Assembly: GCA_029067025.1 (NCBI GenBank)
Contig: JAIEFH010000095.1
Location: 1-8,221, forward strand
Origin: Oscillospiraceae bacterium
GTDB taxonomy: Bacteria > Bacillota > Clostridia > Oscillospirales > Oscillospiraceae
DNA: 8,221 bases
Direction: 5' to 3'
The notes beneath the pieces are model-generated. The model did not search any database and was not told where the DNA came from. It worked only from the letters and a program-made list of their open reading frames with translations. Made by a program: the position numbers and the translations under genes. Each line of letters starts with the position of its first letter. Position 1 is the first letter of the stretch. Shown here one piece after another: positions 1-6,887 of this stretch.

Positions 1-462
1 TCCGGCCTGATGGGGGAGGACCCCAACGGCATCCCCAACAACCTGGTGCCCTATATCGCCAAGGTGTCGGTGGGCCAGCTGGAGAAGCTCCACGTCTATG
101 GCAATGACTACCCCACCCCCGACGGCACCGGCGTGCGGGACTATATCCATGTGGTGGATCTGGCAAAGGGCCACGTGGCAGCGGTGAAGAAGCTGGAGGG
201 CAAGTGCGGCCTGTTCGTGTGCAATCTGGGCACCGGCAAGGGCTACAGCGTGCTGGATGTGCTCCACGCCTACGAGAAGGCCTGCGGGAAGGAGCTGCCT
301 TACGTGATTGAGCCCCGCCGCCCTGGGGACATCGCCGTGTGCTACGCCGACCCCGCCAAGGCCAAAGAGGAGCTGGGCTGGGAGGCACAGCTGGGCATTG
401 AGGAGATGTGCGCTTCCTCCTACAAGTGGCAGTCCATGAACCCCACCGGCTACAAAAACTGA
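1..462 (+). CDS. galE: UDP-glucose 4-epimerase GalE, C-terminal part (5' end outside window)
   Basis: This is the C-terminal 153 residues of a GalE-type epimerase; the family is about 330-340 residues, so the NAD-binding Rossmann half and the catalytic YxxxK are outside the window. The reading frame is open to base 1 and ends in TGA. Seen: SGLMGEDPNGIPNNL at residues 1-15, the substrate-domain block GNDYPTPDGTGVRDYIHV (34-51), RRPGD (106-110), ELGW (124-127) and a typical NPTGY end (147-151). From recalled sequences, the residue aligned with E. coli GalE Tyr299 is Cys114 (TGC, bases 340-342) in the context GDIAVCYAD. Human GALE also has Cys there, and in this family the small residue allows UDP-GlcNAc/UDP-GalNAc as well as UDP-Glc/UDP-Gal. 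The enzyme is cytoplasmic and uses bound NAD. It lies 50 nt upstream of nahK on the same strand with no terminator visible between, so the two are probably one operon. Identity is near certain; substrate breadth is inferred. Confidence 0.96.
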   Translation, partial: SGLMGEDPNGIPNNLVPYIAKVSVGQLEKLHVYGNDYPTPDGTGVRDYIHVVDLAKGHVAAVKKLEGKCGLFVCNLGTGKGYSVLDVLHAYEKACGKELPYVIEPRRPGDIAVCYADPAKAKEELGWEAQLGIEEMCASSYKWQSMNPTGYKN

Positions 463-482
463 CCGTTTCCCAAAATAGAGAC

Positions 483-506
483 GGGCGGTTCATCCGCCCA
501 GGAGGG
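483..506 (+). promoter_or_regulatory. GC-rich hairpin abutting the nahK ribosome binding site
   Basis: GGGCGG (483-488), loop TTCAT, and CCGCCC (494-499) form a perfect 6-bp GC stem. The next bases, AGGAGGG (500-506), are the Shine-Dalgarno sequence for the ATG at 513, with a 6-nt spacer. No U-run follows, so it is not a classical terminator. It could shield the mRNA end or affect ribosome access in the galE-nahK message. The hairpin and ribosome site are seen; any regulatory role is inferred. The Shine-Dalgarno sequence fixes the nahK start at 513 rather than at an upstream in-frame ATG at 408 that overlaps galE and has no such site. Confidence 0.5.
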
Positions 507-512
507 AACGAT

Positions 513-1640
513 ATGAGCGTGGTACAGGCAGAGCAGACCCTGCGGGAAGTGCTGGCGGCCTATGACTTCGGCGGCAGTGTGGAGAACACCGGCCGTTTTG
601 GGGAGGGCCACATCAACGACACCTTCCGGGCGGATGTCCTTTCGGCGGATGGGGGCTGCCGGAGGGTGATCGTCCAGCGGGTCAGCCCCGTGGCCTTTAA
701 GCAGCCCCACCAATTGATGGAGAACGTGGTCAGCGTCACCGAGTATCTGGGCAGGGAGATCGAAAAGCTGGGGGGAGACCCCAGCCGGGAGACCCTGACC
801 GTCATCCGCGCCCGGGATGGCAGCCCCTGCGTCACCGACAGCCAGGGCGGCGTGTGGCGGGCCTTCCGCTTTGTGGAGGGGACGGTGTGCTATCAATCCG
901 CCGAGACGCGGTCGCTGTTCGCCGCCTCCGGCCGGGCCTTCGGCCGCTTCCAGCGGCTGCTGCGGGACTACCCCGCCAATACCCTCCACGAGACCATCCC
1001 CCGCTTCCATGACACGGAAAACCGGCTCCAGAACTTGAAGAACGCTGTGGCCGCCGACCCCCTGGGCCGGGCCAAGGAGTGTCAGGCGGACATCGAGTTC
1101 ATGCTGGCCCGGGAGAAGGACTGCTCCGCCGCCCTCCAGGCCCAGCGGGACGGGTTGCTCCCTCTGCGGGTCACCCACAACGACACCAAGCTGAACAACG
1201 TCCTCATGGACGAACAGACCGGCGAGGCCCTGTGCGTCATCGACCTGGACACCGTGATGCCTGGGCTGGCCATCAATGACTTCGGCGACTCCATCCGCTT
1301 TGGCGCAAACCACAGCGCCGAGGACGAGCCGGATCTCTCCAAGGTGAACCTGGACGTGGAGCTGTTTGAGGTCTACACCGCCGCCTTTTTGGAGGAGGCG
1401 GGGGACGCCCTAACCGAGGCGGAGATCCGTTATCTGCCCTGGGGGGCCAGGCTGATGACGCTGGAGTGCGGCATCCGTTTCCTCACCGACTACTTGGAGG
1501 GGGACAATTACTTCCACATCAGCCGCCCGGGCCAGAACCTGGACCGGGCCCGCACCCAGTGCAAGCTAGTGGCGGACATGGAGGAACACTGGGACGAGCT
1601 CAACGCCATTGTGGCCAAGTATATCCCCAGTCAGGCATAA
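513..1640 (+). CDS. nahK: N-acetylhexosamine 1-kinase (NahK/LnpB-type phosphotransferase)
   Basis: A 375-residue protein of the aminoglycoside phosphotransferase/choline kinase fold. It phosphorylates GlcNAc or GalNAc at the anomeric C1 with ATP and Mg2+, yielding HexNAc-1-phosphate in the cytoplasm. Seen: an N-terminal nucleotide-loop motif GEGHINDTF (30-38); GGVWRAFRFVEGTVCY (112-127); the catalytic loop THNDTKLNNVL (221-231) with the presumed catalytic Asp224; a Mg-binding segment VIDLDTVMPG (242-251); FGDSIRFGA (257-265); and LECGIRFLTDYLEGD (317-331). These blocks and their spacing match recalled Bifidobacterium longum NahK (359 residues) closely along the whole length, so the call is more specific than a generic phosphotransferase. 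The start at 513 has AGGAGGG six bases upstream. Bifidobacteria place nahK with galE, a lacto-N-biose phosphorylase and a uridylyltransferase; only galE is visible here. The remaining uncertainty is substrate preference; older annotations call such proteins 'mucin desulfatase' or plain phosphotransferase. Confidence 0.87.
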   Translation: MSVVQAEQTLREVLAAYDFGGSVENTGRFGEGHINDTFRADVLSADGGCRRVIVQRVSPVAFKQPHQLMENVVSVTEYLGREIEKLGGDPSRETLTVIRARDGSPCVTDSQGGVWRAFRFVEGTVCYQSAETRSLFAASGRAFGRFQRLLRDYPANTLHETIPRFHDTENRLQNLKNAVAADPLGRAKECQADIEFMLAREKDCSAALQAQRDGLLPLRVTHNDTKLNNVLMDEQTGEALCVIDLDTVMPGLAINDFGDSIRFGANHSAEDEPDLSKVNLDVELFEVYTAAFLEEAGDALTEAEIRYLPWGARLMTLECGIRFLTDYLEGDNYFHISRPGQNLDRARTQCKLVADMEEHWDELNAIVAKYIPSQA

Positions 1641-1648
1641 AAAACGCG

Positions 1649-1684
1649 AAAAAGGAAGGCCGGCAGCCGCCGGCCTTCCTTTTT
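1649..1684. terminator. Bidirectional rho-independent terminator between convergent nahK and the chemoreceptor gene
   Basis: The arm AAAGGAAGGCCGGC (1651-1664), a 4-nt loop AGCC, and GCCGGCCTTCCTTT (1669-1682) pair perfectly, and A/T pairs extend the stem to 1649/1684. On the + strand the 3' arm runs into TTTTTT (1680-1685). On the - strand it runs into TTTTT followed, after CGCG, by another T-run (the complement of 1639-1644). It begins 8 nt after the nahK stop and ends 4 nt before the chemoreceptor stop codon, so it can serve both. Confidence 0.93.
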
Positions 1685-1688
1685 TGAT

Positions 1689-3365
1689 TTAGCGAACCGC
1701 GCTGGGCCGTCTCTGGCCGCCTTTCAGCTTGAACTTCTTCGTCTCGTCCTCCAGGAGGTGAACCTGCTCAAACAGCTCCGTGCTGACGGCGGCAGACTCC
1801 TCACTGCTGGCGGAGTTGGTCTGCACCACGGAGGAGATCTGGCCAATGGCCTGGGACACCTGGGACAGGGATCCGGCCTCCTCCTTGATGGCCTCGGCTA
1901 TGGTGGCAATGGCGTCGTTGGACTGCACCACCAGATCCTGGGTCTTTTTCAGGGAGCCGGACACCTCGTCCACGATCTCGGTGCCCCGCTGGGTGGCCTG
2001 GATGGAGTTCCCGATGAGATCCTTGGTGGCCTTGGCCGCCTCGTCGGACTTGGAGGCCAGGTTGCGCACCTCGTCGGCCACCACGGCAAAGCCCTTGCCC
2101 GCCGCCCCGGCCCGGGCGGCCTCCACCGCCGCGTTCAGCGCCAGAATGTTGGTCTGGAAGGCGATGTTCTCGATGGTGGCAATGATCTTGCCAATCTGCT
2201 CGGAGGCATCGGCGATGTCCGCCATGGCGGCCACCATCTGCTCCATCTGCTGACTGCTCACCTGCACCTGCTCCCCGGTGAGCCGGGCGCTCTGCTGGGC
2301 CCCGGCGGCGGTCTGGGCGTTGCGGGTGGCGCTCTTGGACAGATCGTCCACCGTGGCGTACAGCTCCTGCACCGCGCTGGCCTGCTCGGTGGCGCCTTGG
2401 GCCAGGCCCTGGGCGCTGCTGGACAACTGCTCGGCGTGGCTGCTCACCCGCTGCTCCGCCTGGACGATGTTGCCCAACGCGCCGGACACGGCGGCGGTAA
2501 AGCGCTCCAGTGCCTCCTCGATGGATTGGAAGTCGCCGATGTACGGGGTAGAGGTGGATACGTCAAAGTTGCCCTTCGCCAGCTCATCCATCACCCGGTC
2601 AATGTCGTCCACGTACTCATGGATGCGCGTCATAGACTGCTCCAGGGTCTGGGCCAGCTGGCCCAGCTCATTTTTGGAGCTGTATTCCAGGTTCAGCGTC
2701 AGGTTGCCGTCCTGAAGGGGCCGAACCCTGTCGGTGATGAGCAGCAGTGGCTTGATGACGTAGTTCATCACATAGACCACCAGGCTGATGAGCGCGATGA
2801 GGTTCAGCAGCAGGCACACGACGGTGGAGCCGTGCATGAGGGCGATGATGCCGCTCATTTTATCGGCGTACTCATTGCTGAGGGCTTCGCCCCGTTCCAC
2901 AATCTGATCCAACAGGCCCACCAGCTTGGTCAGGTTGGCCTGGATGGTGTTCTGATAATACAGCCGGGCCTCATTGGGATTTTCCGCCAGCAGCTCCAAG
3001 GCGGTGCCCGCGGAGGCGTGGAGCTCCTTGTGAAGCGGCTCGATCTGGGCGCGCAGGGCGTTGACCTGGCTGTCGTCCAGATCAATATCGCCGTACAGCC
3101 ATTTGCCCAGCACGCAGCCGGTGTGATCCATGCTGCCGGTGAACTCCGTCCCGGCATACAGGGCGCTGCTCAGGTTGGTCGCCCACTTGTAGTGGGCCGC
3201 CTCCGCCCGCTGGACATGATCCAGCATGGACGTGGCCTGGACGCTGAGCTTCTGGGTGCCCTCGATGCGCAGGATGTTGGCGGTGGTTACGCCGCTGAAC
3301 AGCAGCACGGCGACGATGGCGCAGATGACCCGGATGCCGACCGATCTTTTGATGCTTTTACCCAT
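1689..3365 (-). CDS. Methyl-accepting chemotaxis protein with extracytoplasmic CZB-like zinc-binding domain
   Basis: A 558-residue membrane chemoreceptor that signals to the CheA/CheW array. Domains in order: TM1 about 11-31; an extracytoplasmic sensor about 32-175; TM2 about 176-203; HAMP about 204-255; a second HAMP-like segment about 252-300 (ELAKGNFDV, IGDFQSIEEAL); and a cytoplasmic signalling coiled coil about 300-535. The conserved hairpin tip is at 394-440, including AFQTNILALNAAVEAARAG (402-420) and GKGFAVVADEVRNLA (423-437). The sensor carries a CZB-type ligand set: His58 in HYKW, Cys84 in GCVLGKWL (83-90), and His112 and His116 in LHKELHASA. No C-terminal NWETF-type tether is present; the end is basic (QRRPSAVR). 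The start is supported by AAGGAGG at 3381-3375, 9 nt upstream. No other chemotaxis gene is in the window, so it is a stand-alone receptor gene. Chemoreceptor identity is certain; zinc or redox sensing is inferred from the motif. Confidence 0.96.
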   Translation of the reverse strand: MGKSIKRSVGIRVICAIVAVLLFSGVTTANILRIEGTQKLSVQATSMLDHVQRAEAAHYKWATNLSSALYAGTEFTGSMDHTGCVLGKWLYGDIDLDDSQVNALRAQIEPLHKELHASAGTALELLAENPNEARLYYQNTIQANLTKLVGLLDQIVERGEALSNEYADKMSGIIALMHGSTVVCLLLNLIALISLVVYVMNYVIKPLLLITDRVRPLQDGNLTLNLEYSSKNELGQLAQTLEQSMTRIHEYVDDIDRVMDELAKGNFDVSTSTPYIGDFQSIEEALERFTAAVSGALGNIVQAEQRVSSHAEQLSSSAQGLAQGATEQASAVQELYATVDDLSKSATRNAQTAAGAQQSARLTGEQVQVSSQQMEQMVAAMADIADASEQIGKIIATIENIAFQTNILALNAAVEAARAGAAGKGFAVVADEVRNLASKSDEAAKATKDLIGNSIQATQRGTEIVDEVSGSLKKTQDLVVQSNDAIATIAEAIKEEAGSLSQVSQAIGQISSVVQTNSASSEESAAVSTELFEQVHLLEDETKKFKLKGGQRRPSAVR

Positions 3366-3398
3366 GGTGCAGCCCCTCCTTAAATGTATCTTACTTCT

Positions 3399-3427
3399 AT
3401 TATATCGGAGAACTGGCTCAAACGCAA
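3399..3427 (-). promoter_or_regulatory. Probable promoter of the chemoreceptor gene
   Basis: Reading the - strand, a perfect -10 TATAAT lies at 3404-3399, preceded after 17 nt by TTGCGT (3427-3422), a weak -35 with 3 of 6 consensus bases. A start site near 3392 would give a short leader holding the Shine-Dalgarno sequence at 3381-3375. The bases overlapping the -10 read TCCGATAT (3409-3402), one mismatch from the motility-sigma (SigD/sigma-28) -10 element GCCGATAT; no good TAAA -35 is at the expected distance. Which sigma factor is used cannot be decided from sequence alone. Confidence 0.6.
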
Positions 3428-3497
3428 TAGGTTACGTGGGCAAACCTGGTTTTCCAAATAGTGGAGCTGGGGGTCAACAAACCGCTTTGAATGGGCG

Positions 3498-3537
3498 CGA
3501 AAGGGCGCTCCGCCGGATTTGGCGGAGCGCCCTTTCG
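3498..3537 (-). terminator. Perfect 17-bp inverted repeat downstream of bcd, likely terminator
   Basis: The arm CGAAAGGGCGCTCCGCC (3498-3514), a 6-nt loop, and GGCGGAGCGCCCTTTCG (3521-3537) pair without mismatch. It starts 28 nt beyond the bcd stop codon and before the chemoreceptor promoter, the right place to end the etfB-etfA-bcd transcript. The base after the stem on the - strand is not a U-run (only TTT inside the stem, then CGCGCCC), so it is not a textbook intrinsic terminator. It could instead act with Rho or as a 3' stabiliser. Confidence 0.6.
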
Positions 3538-3565
3538 TAGTGCTATGATAGAAGGAAGGAGAAAT

Positions 3566-4708
<1,143 letters not shown>

Positions 4709-4740
4709 AACGCATGATCCTTTCTTGATTTTATTTTGTG

Positions 4741-4757
4741 CCCGCCCATCCGGCGGG
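4741..4757 (-). other. Small GC hairpin in the etfA-bcd spacer
   Basis: CCCGCC (4741-4746) and GGCGGG (4752-4757) form a 6-bp GC stem with a 5-nt loop, in a 64-nt gap between the etfA stop and the bcd start. On the - strand it is followed by an A-rich stretch, not a U-run, and then by the bcd ribosome site. It may be an mRNA processing or stability element. No promoter is evident in the gap, so bcd probably depends on the etfB promoter. Confidence 0.35.
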
Positions 4758-4772
4758 TATAGGCAACGCCAA

Positions 4773-5777
4773 TCAGCCTCTGGCCTTCTTGATCTCCTCG
4801 GTGAGGACGGGCAGCACCTCAAACAGGTTGCCCACTATGCCGTAGTCGGCCACGTCGAAGATGGGGGCGTCGGGATCCTTGTTGATGGCCACGATGACAT
4901 CAGAGCTGCTCATGCCGGCGATGTGCTGGATCGCGCCGGAGATGCCGCAGGCGATATACAGCTTGGGGCCGACAGTCTTGCCGGTCTGGCCCACCTGATG
5001 GGCGTGGGCAATCCAGCCCGCGTCAACAGCCGCGCGGGAAGCGCCGACGGTAGCGCCCAGCTCCTTGGCCAGTGCCTTGATGGGCTCGAAGCCCTCGGGG
5101 CCGCCCACACCGCGTCCGCCGGACACGATGATCTCCGCGCCCTCCAGATCCACGTTCTCGCCGCCCATGTCCTTGATGATCTCCAGCACCTGGGTGCGGA
5201 TCTGGTCATCGGCAACATGGATGTCTTCCTTCACGATCTCGGCCTTGCCCTCAACGGCGTTGCTCTTCTTGAACACGCCGGGACGGACGGTGCCGATCTG
5301 GGGACGGTGGTTGGGGCAGATGATGGTGGCCATCAGGTTGCCGCCGAAGGCGGGACGGGTCCACGCCACATTGCCGGTCTCGTCGTCCACGTCCAGGGCG
5401 GTGCAGTCGGCGGTCAGGCCGGTGTTCAGACGGCAGGAGACACGGGGGCCCAGGTCGCGGCCGTTGTTGGTGGCGCCAATCATCATGCTGGTGGGGCCGT
5501 ACTTCTCCACCAGGCTCACCAGGGCGATGGCGTAGGCGTCGGTGGTGTAGTGCTTGAACTCGGGGCCGTCCACCACGATGATCTTGTCAGCGCCGTGCTC
5601 GTTGGCGGCCTTGACGGCCTCGTCCACGCCGCTGCCGATGACGACGGCCACCAGCTGGCCGCCCTGCTTGGCCGCCATCATCTTGCCGGGGGTGAGCAGC
5701 TCGATGCCCACGTTTTTGGCGGTGCCGTCCTCGTTAGTCTCTACAAATACCCACAAATCTTTGGTCTTGGCTTCCAT
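4773..5777 (-). CDS. etfA: Electron transfer flavoprotein alpha subunit
   Basis: A 334-residue EtfA. It pairs with EtfB and carries the mobile FAD that shuttles electrons to the acyl-CoA dehydrogenase. The N-terminal alpha/beta domain spans about 8-190. The C-terminal FAD domain spans about 200-325 with SGGRGVGGPEGF (219-230), SRAAVDAGW (247-255), QVGQTGKTV (261-269) and the EtfA signature LYIACGISGAIQHIAG (273-288) leading to VAIN (296-299). That signature fits the PROSITE EtfA pattern as I recall it. The end, DYGIVGNLFEVLPVLTEEI, is the standard EtfA C terminus. There is no N-terminal ferredoxin domain of the kind found in some clostridial EtfA proteins. The ATG at 5777 has AAGGAGG at 5793-5787, which overlaps the etfB stop; the gap to etfB is 14 nt, so the pair is translated from one message. 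Identity is certain. Confidence 0.97.
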   Translation of the reverse strand: MEAKTKDLWVFVETNEDGTAKNVGIELLTPGKMMAAKQGGQLVAVVIGSGVDEAVKAANEHGADKIIVVDGPEFKHYTTDAYAIALVSLVEKYGPTSMMIGATNNGRDLGPRVSCRLNTGLTADCTALDVDDETGNVAWTRPAFGGNLMATIICPNHRPQIGTVRPGVFKKSNAVEGKAEIVKEDIHVADDQIRTQVLEIIKDMGGENVDLEGAEIIVSGGRGVGGPEGFEPIKALAKELGATVGASRAAVDAGWIAHAHQVGQTGKTVGPKLYIACGISGAIQHIAGMSSSDVIVAINKDPDAPIFDVADYGIVGNLFEVLPVLTEEIKKARG

Positions 5778-5786
5778 TGTGCTTCC

Positions 5787-5793
5787 CCTCCTT
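5787..5793 (-). promoter_or_regulatory. etfA ribosome binding site overlapping the etfB stop codon
   Basis: AAGGAGG on the - strand (5793-5787) shares two bases with the TAA stop of etfB (5794-5792) and lies 9 nt before the etfA ATG. This arrangement suggests re-initiation or coupled translation, which would keep the two subunits at equal levels. Confidence 0.75.
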
Positions 5794-6595
5794 AAATAAT
5801 GCTGGCGCCGCTGAGCAGCTCAAACAGCTTTTGGGCGCTGGCGCGGCCATCCGACTCCTGGATCTTCACGCCGCCGGTCTTGCGCTGGGGCACGAAGGTC
5901 TTCTTCACGTTGGTGGGCGAACCCTTCAGGCCGATGCGGGAGGTGTCGATGTCCGGGAAGGCGTCGTCGCCCAGCACAGGGATCTCGGCCCGGTTGGCGG
6001 CCAGCTTCCGCTTGACGGTGGGATAGCGGGGATCCCAGGCGGGCTTGGTAAAGGTGACGAGGCAGGGGAACTTCACGCCGATGATCTCGACGCCCTCTTC
6101 CACTTCCTTCTTGACCTTCAGCATATCCCCGTCCAGCTCGGCCTCCAGGCCGTAGGTGACCTGGGGATAGCCCAGATGCTCGGCGATCTCGGGGCCCACC
6201 TGGGCGGTGTCGCCGTCGATGGCCTGCTTGCCGCAGAAGATGGCGTCAAACTTGCCTTCCAGCTCCTCGATCTTCTTCACGGCGTTGTACAGGATATAGC
6301 TGGTGGCCAGGGTATCGGAGCCGCCGAAGGTGCGGCCGGACACCAGGTACGCCTTGTCAGCGGCGATGGACAAGCACTCCTTCAGCGCAGCGGTGGCCTG
6401 GGGCGGGCCCATGGACACGACCACGATCTTGGTGTCGGGGTTCTTGTCCTTGATACGGGCGGCGGCCTCCAGGGCGTAGCCGTCGAAGGGGTTGACGATG
6501 CTGGGCACGCCCTCGCGGATCAGGGTGTTCTTGACCGGATCAATTTTGATCTCGGTGGTGTCCGGCACCTGCTTGACACAGACCAATATGTTCAT
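5792..6595 (-). CDS. etfB: Electron transfer flavoprotein beta subunit, FAD-binding (bifurcating-type) loop
   Basis: A 267-residue EtfB, partner of EtfA. Seen: the N terminus MNILVCVKQVPDTTEIKID; NPFDGYALEAA (35-45); GGSDTLATSY (91-100); GKQAIDGDTAQVGP (122-135); the PROSITE EtfB signature from VKKEVEEGVEII to PCLVT (161-181), which I can match position by position; and DPRYPTVKRKLAANR (188-202). The DGDTAQVGP loop (127-135) is the form found in anaerobic EtfB proteins that bind a second FAD and bifurcate electrons from NADH; mitochondrial-type EtfB proteins have DDDCNQT there and bind AMP. Ferredoxin reduction coupled to crotonyl-CoA reduction is therefore likely, though not proved by sequence. 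The start is ATG 6595 with AGGAGG at 6608-6603; an in-frame extension to 6643 lacks a ribosome site. It is first gene of etfB-etfA-bcd. Confidence 0.96.
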   Translation of the reverse strand: MNILVCVKQVPDTTEIKIDPVKNTLIREGVPSIVNPFDGYALEAAARIKDKNPDTKIVVVSMGPPQATAALKECLSIAADKAYLVSGRTFGGSDTLATSYILYNAVKKIEELEGKFDAIFCGKQAIDGDTAQVGPEIAEHLGYPQVTYGLEAELDGDMLKVKKEVEEGVEIIGVKFPCLVTFTKPAWDPRYPTVKRKLAANRAEIPVLGDDAFPDIDTSRIGLKGSPTNVKKTFVPQRKTGGVKIQESDGRASAQKLFELLSGASII

Positions 6596-6602
6596 GTTGC
6601 TT

Positions 6603-6608
6603 CCTCCT
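6603..6608 (-). promoter_or_regulatory. etfB Shine-Dalgarno sequence
   Basis: AGGAGG on the - strand, 7 nt before ATG 6595. It decides the start of etfB at MNILVCVKQ, which agrees with the family N terminus. Confidence 0.85.
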
Positions 6609-6648
6609 ATCAGAATTGAGTGCGCTGTGGTATATAAATACAAATTCT

Positions 6649-6677
6649 ATTTTATATAGTTCGGGCTGGGGTGTCAA
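6649..6677 (-). promoter_or_regulatory. Sigma-A-type promoter of the etfB-etfA-bcd operon
   Basis: On the - strand a perfect -35 TTGACA (6677-6672), a 17-nt spacer and a -10 TAAAAT (6654-6649, 5 of 6 consensus). An overlapping alternative -10, TATAAA, lies two bases closer. Transcription would start near 6642, giving a leader of about 47 nt before the etfB ATG. The leader is AT-rich compared with the surrounding genes, and no obvious operator palindrome or attenuator was seen in it. Confidence 0.82.
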
Positions 6678-6760
6678 GTGCTTACTCGTTTATTTTTTGA
6701 CAAATGAAAAAATGTGCAGAGCGGAGAGGAGGCATAAAAGCAAAGACCGCCCAAAACGCA

Positions 6761-6793
6761 AACGGAAAGACACGCAAAGCGTGCCTTTCCGTT
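6761..6793. repeat. Unassigned imperfect inverted repeat between the etfB promoter and the tRNA terminator
   Basis: AACGGAAAG (6761-6769) pairs with CTTTCCGTT (6785-6793). After one A/C mismatch the inner stem CACGC/GCGTG closes on a 3-nt AAA loop, giving 14 pairs. On the - strand it is followed by TTTGCGTTTT, so it could terminate read-through from the tRNA-Leu unit. On the + strand no U-run follows. The surrounding 6678-6842 stretch shows no gene I can support: it has no start codon with a ribosome site on either strand and no convincing second promoter. Confidence 0.55.
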
Positions 6794-6842
6794 CTGGCTC
6801 AATGTGGCAAAATCGCTATTCCAGAGTTCGATAAACATCTGT

Positions 6843-6886
6843 AAAAAAGGGACCGTCATTCGCCCTATGGGCGAACGATCGGTCCC
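6843..6886 (-). terminator. Rho-independent terminator of the tRNA-Leu transcript
   Basis: Outer stem GGGACCG (6849-6855) with CGGTCCC (6880-6886), a small internal loop, and inner stem TTCGCCC (6859-6865) with GGGCGAA (6869-6875) around a 3-nt loop. Reading the - strand, the structure ends directly in six U (the complement of 6843-6848). It lies 19 nt past the tRNA 3' end, and its polarity matches only the - strand. Confidence 0.9.
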
Positions 6887-6887
6887 A

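Noticed and set aside
450..1313. 287-codon open frame on the - strand opposite nahK
   Set aside because: Antisense shadow of nahK; no ribosome site and no recognisable motif.
1758..3383. 541-codon open frame on the + strand across the chemoreceptor gene
   Set aside because: It is antisense to a gene with full domain support, its translation is a low-complexity Gly/His/Leu/Val-rich string typical of GC-rich shadow frames, and it has no matching motif.
6697..6732. TTGACA and AGGAGG on the + strand in the gene-free stretch
   Set aside because: No -10 element lies 16-18 nt after the TTGACA, and no start codon follows the AGGAGG at a usable distance.
6616..6834. 72-codon + strand open frame with a basic C terminus
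   Set aside because: It starts at TTG with no Shine-Dalgarno sequence and runs antisense through the etfB promoter and the inverted repeat. The basic tail comes from A-rich non-coding bases.
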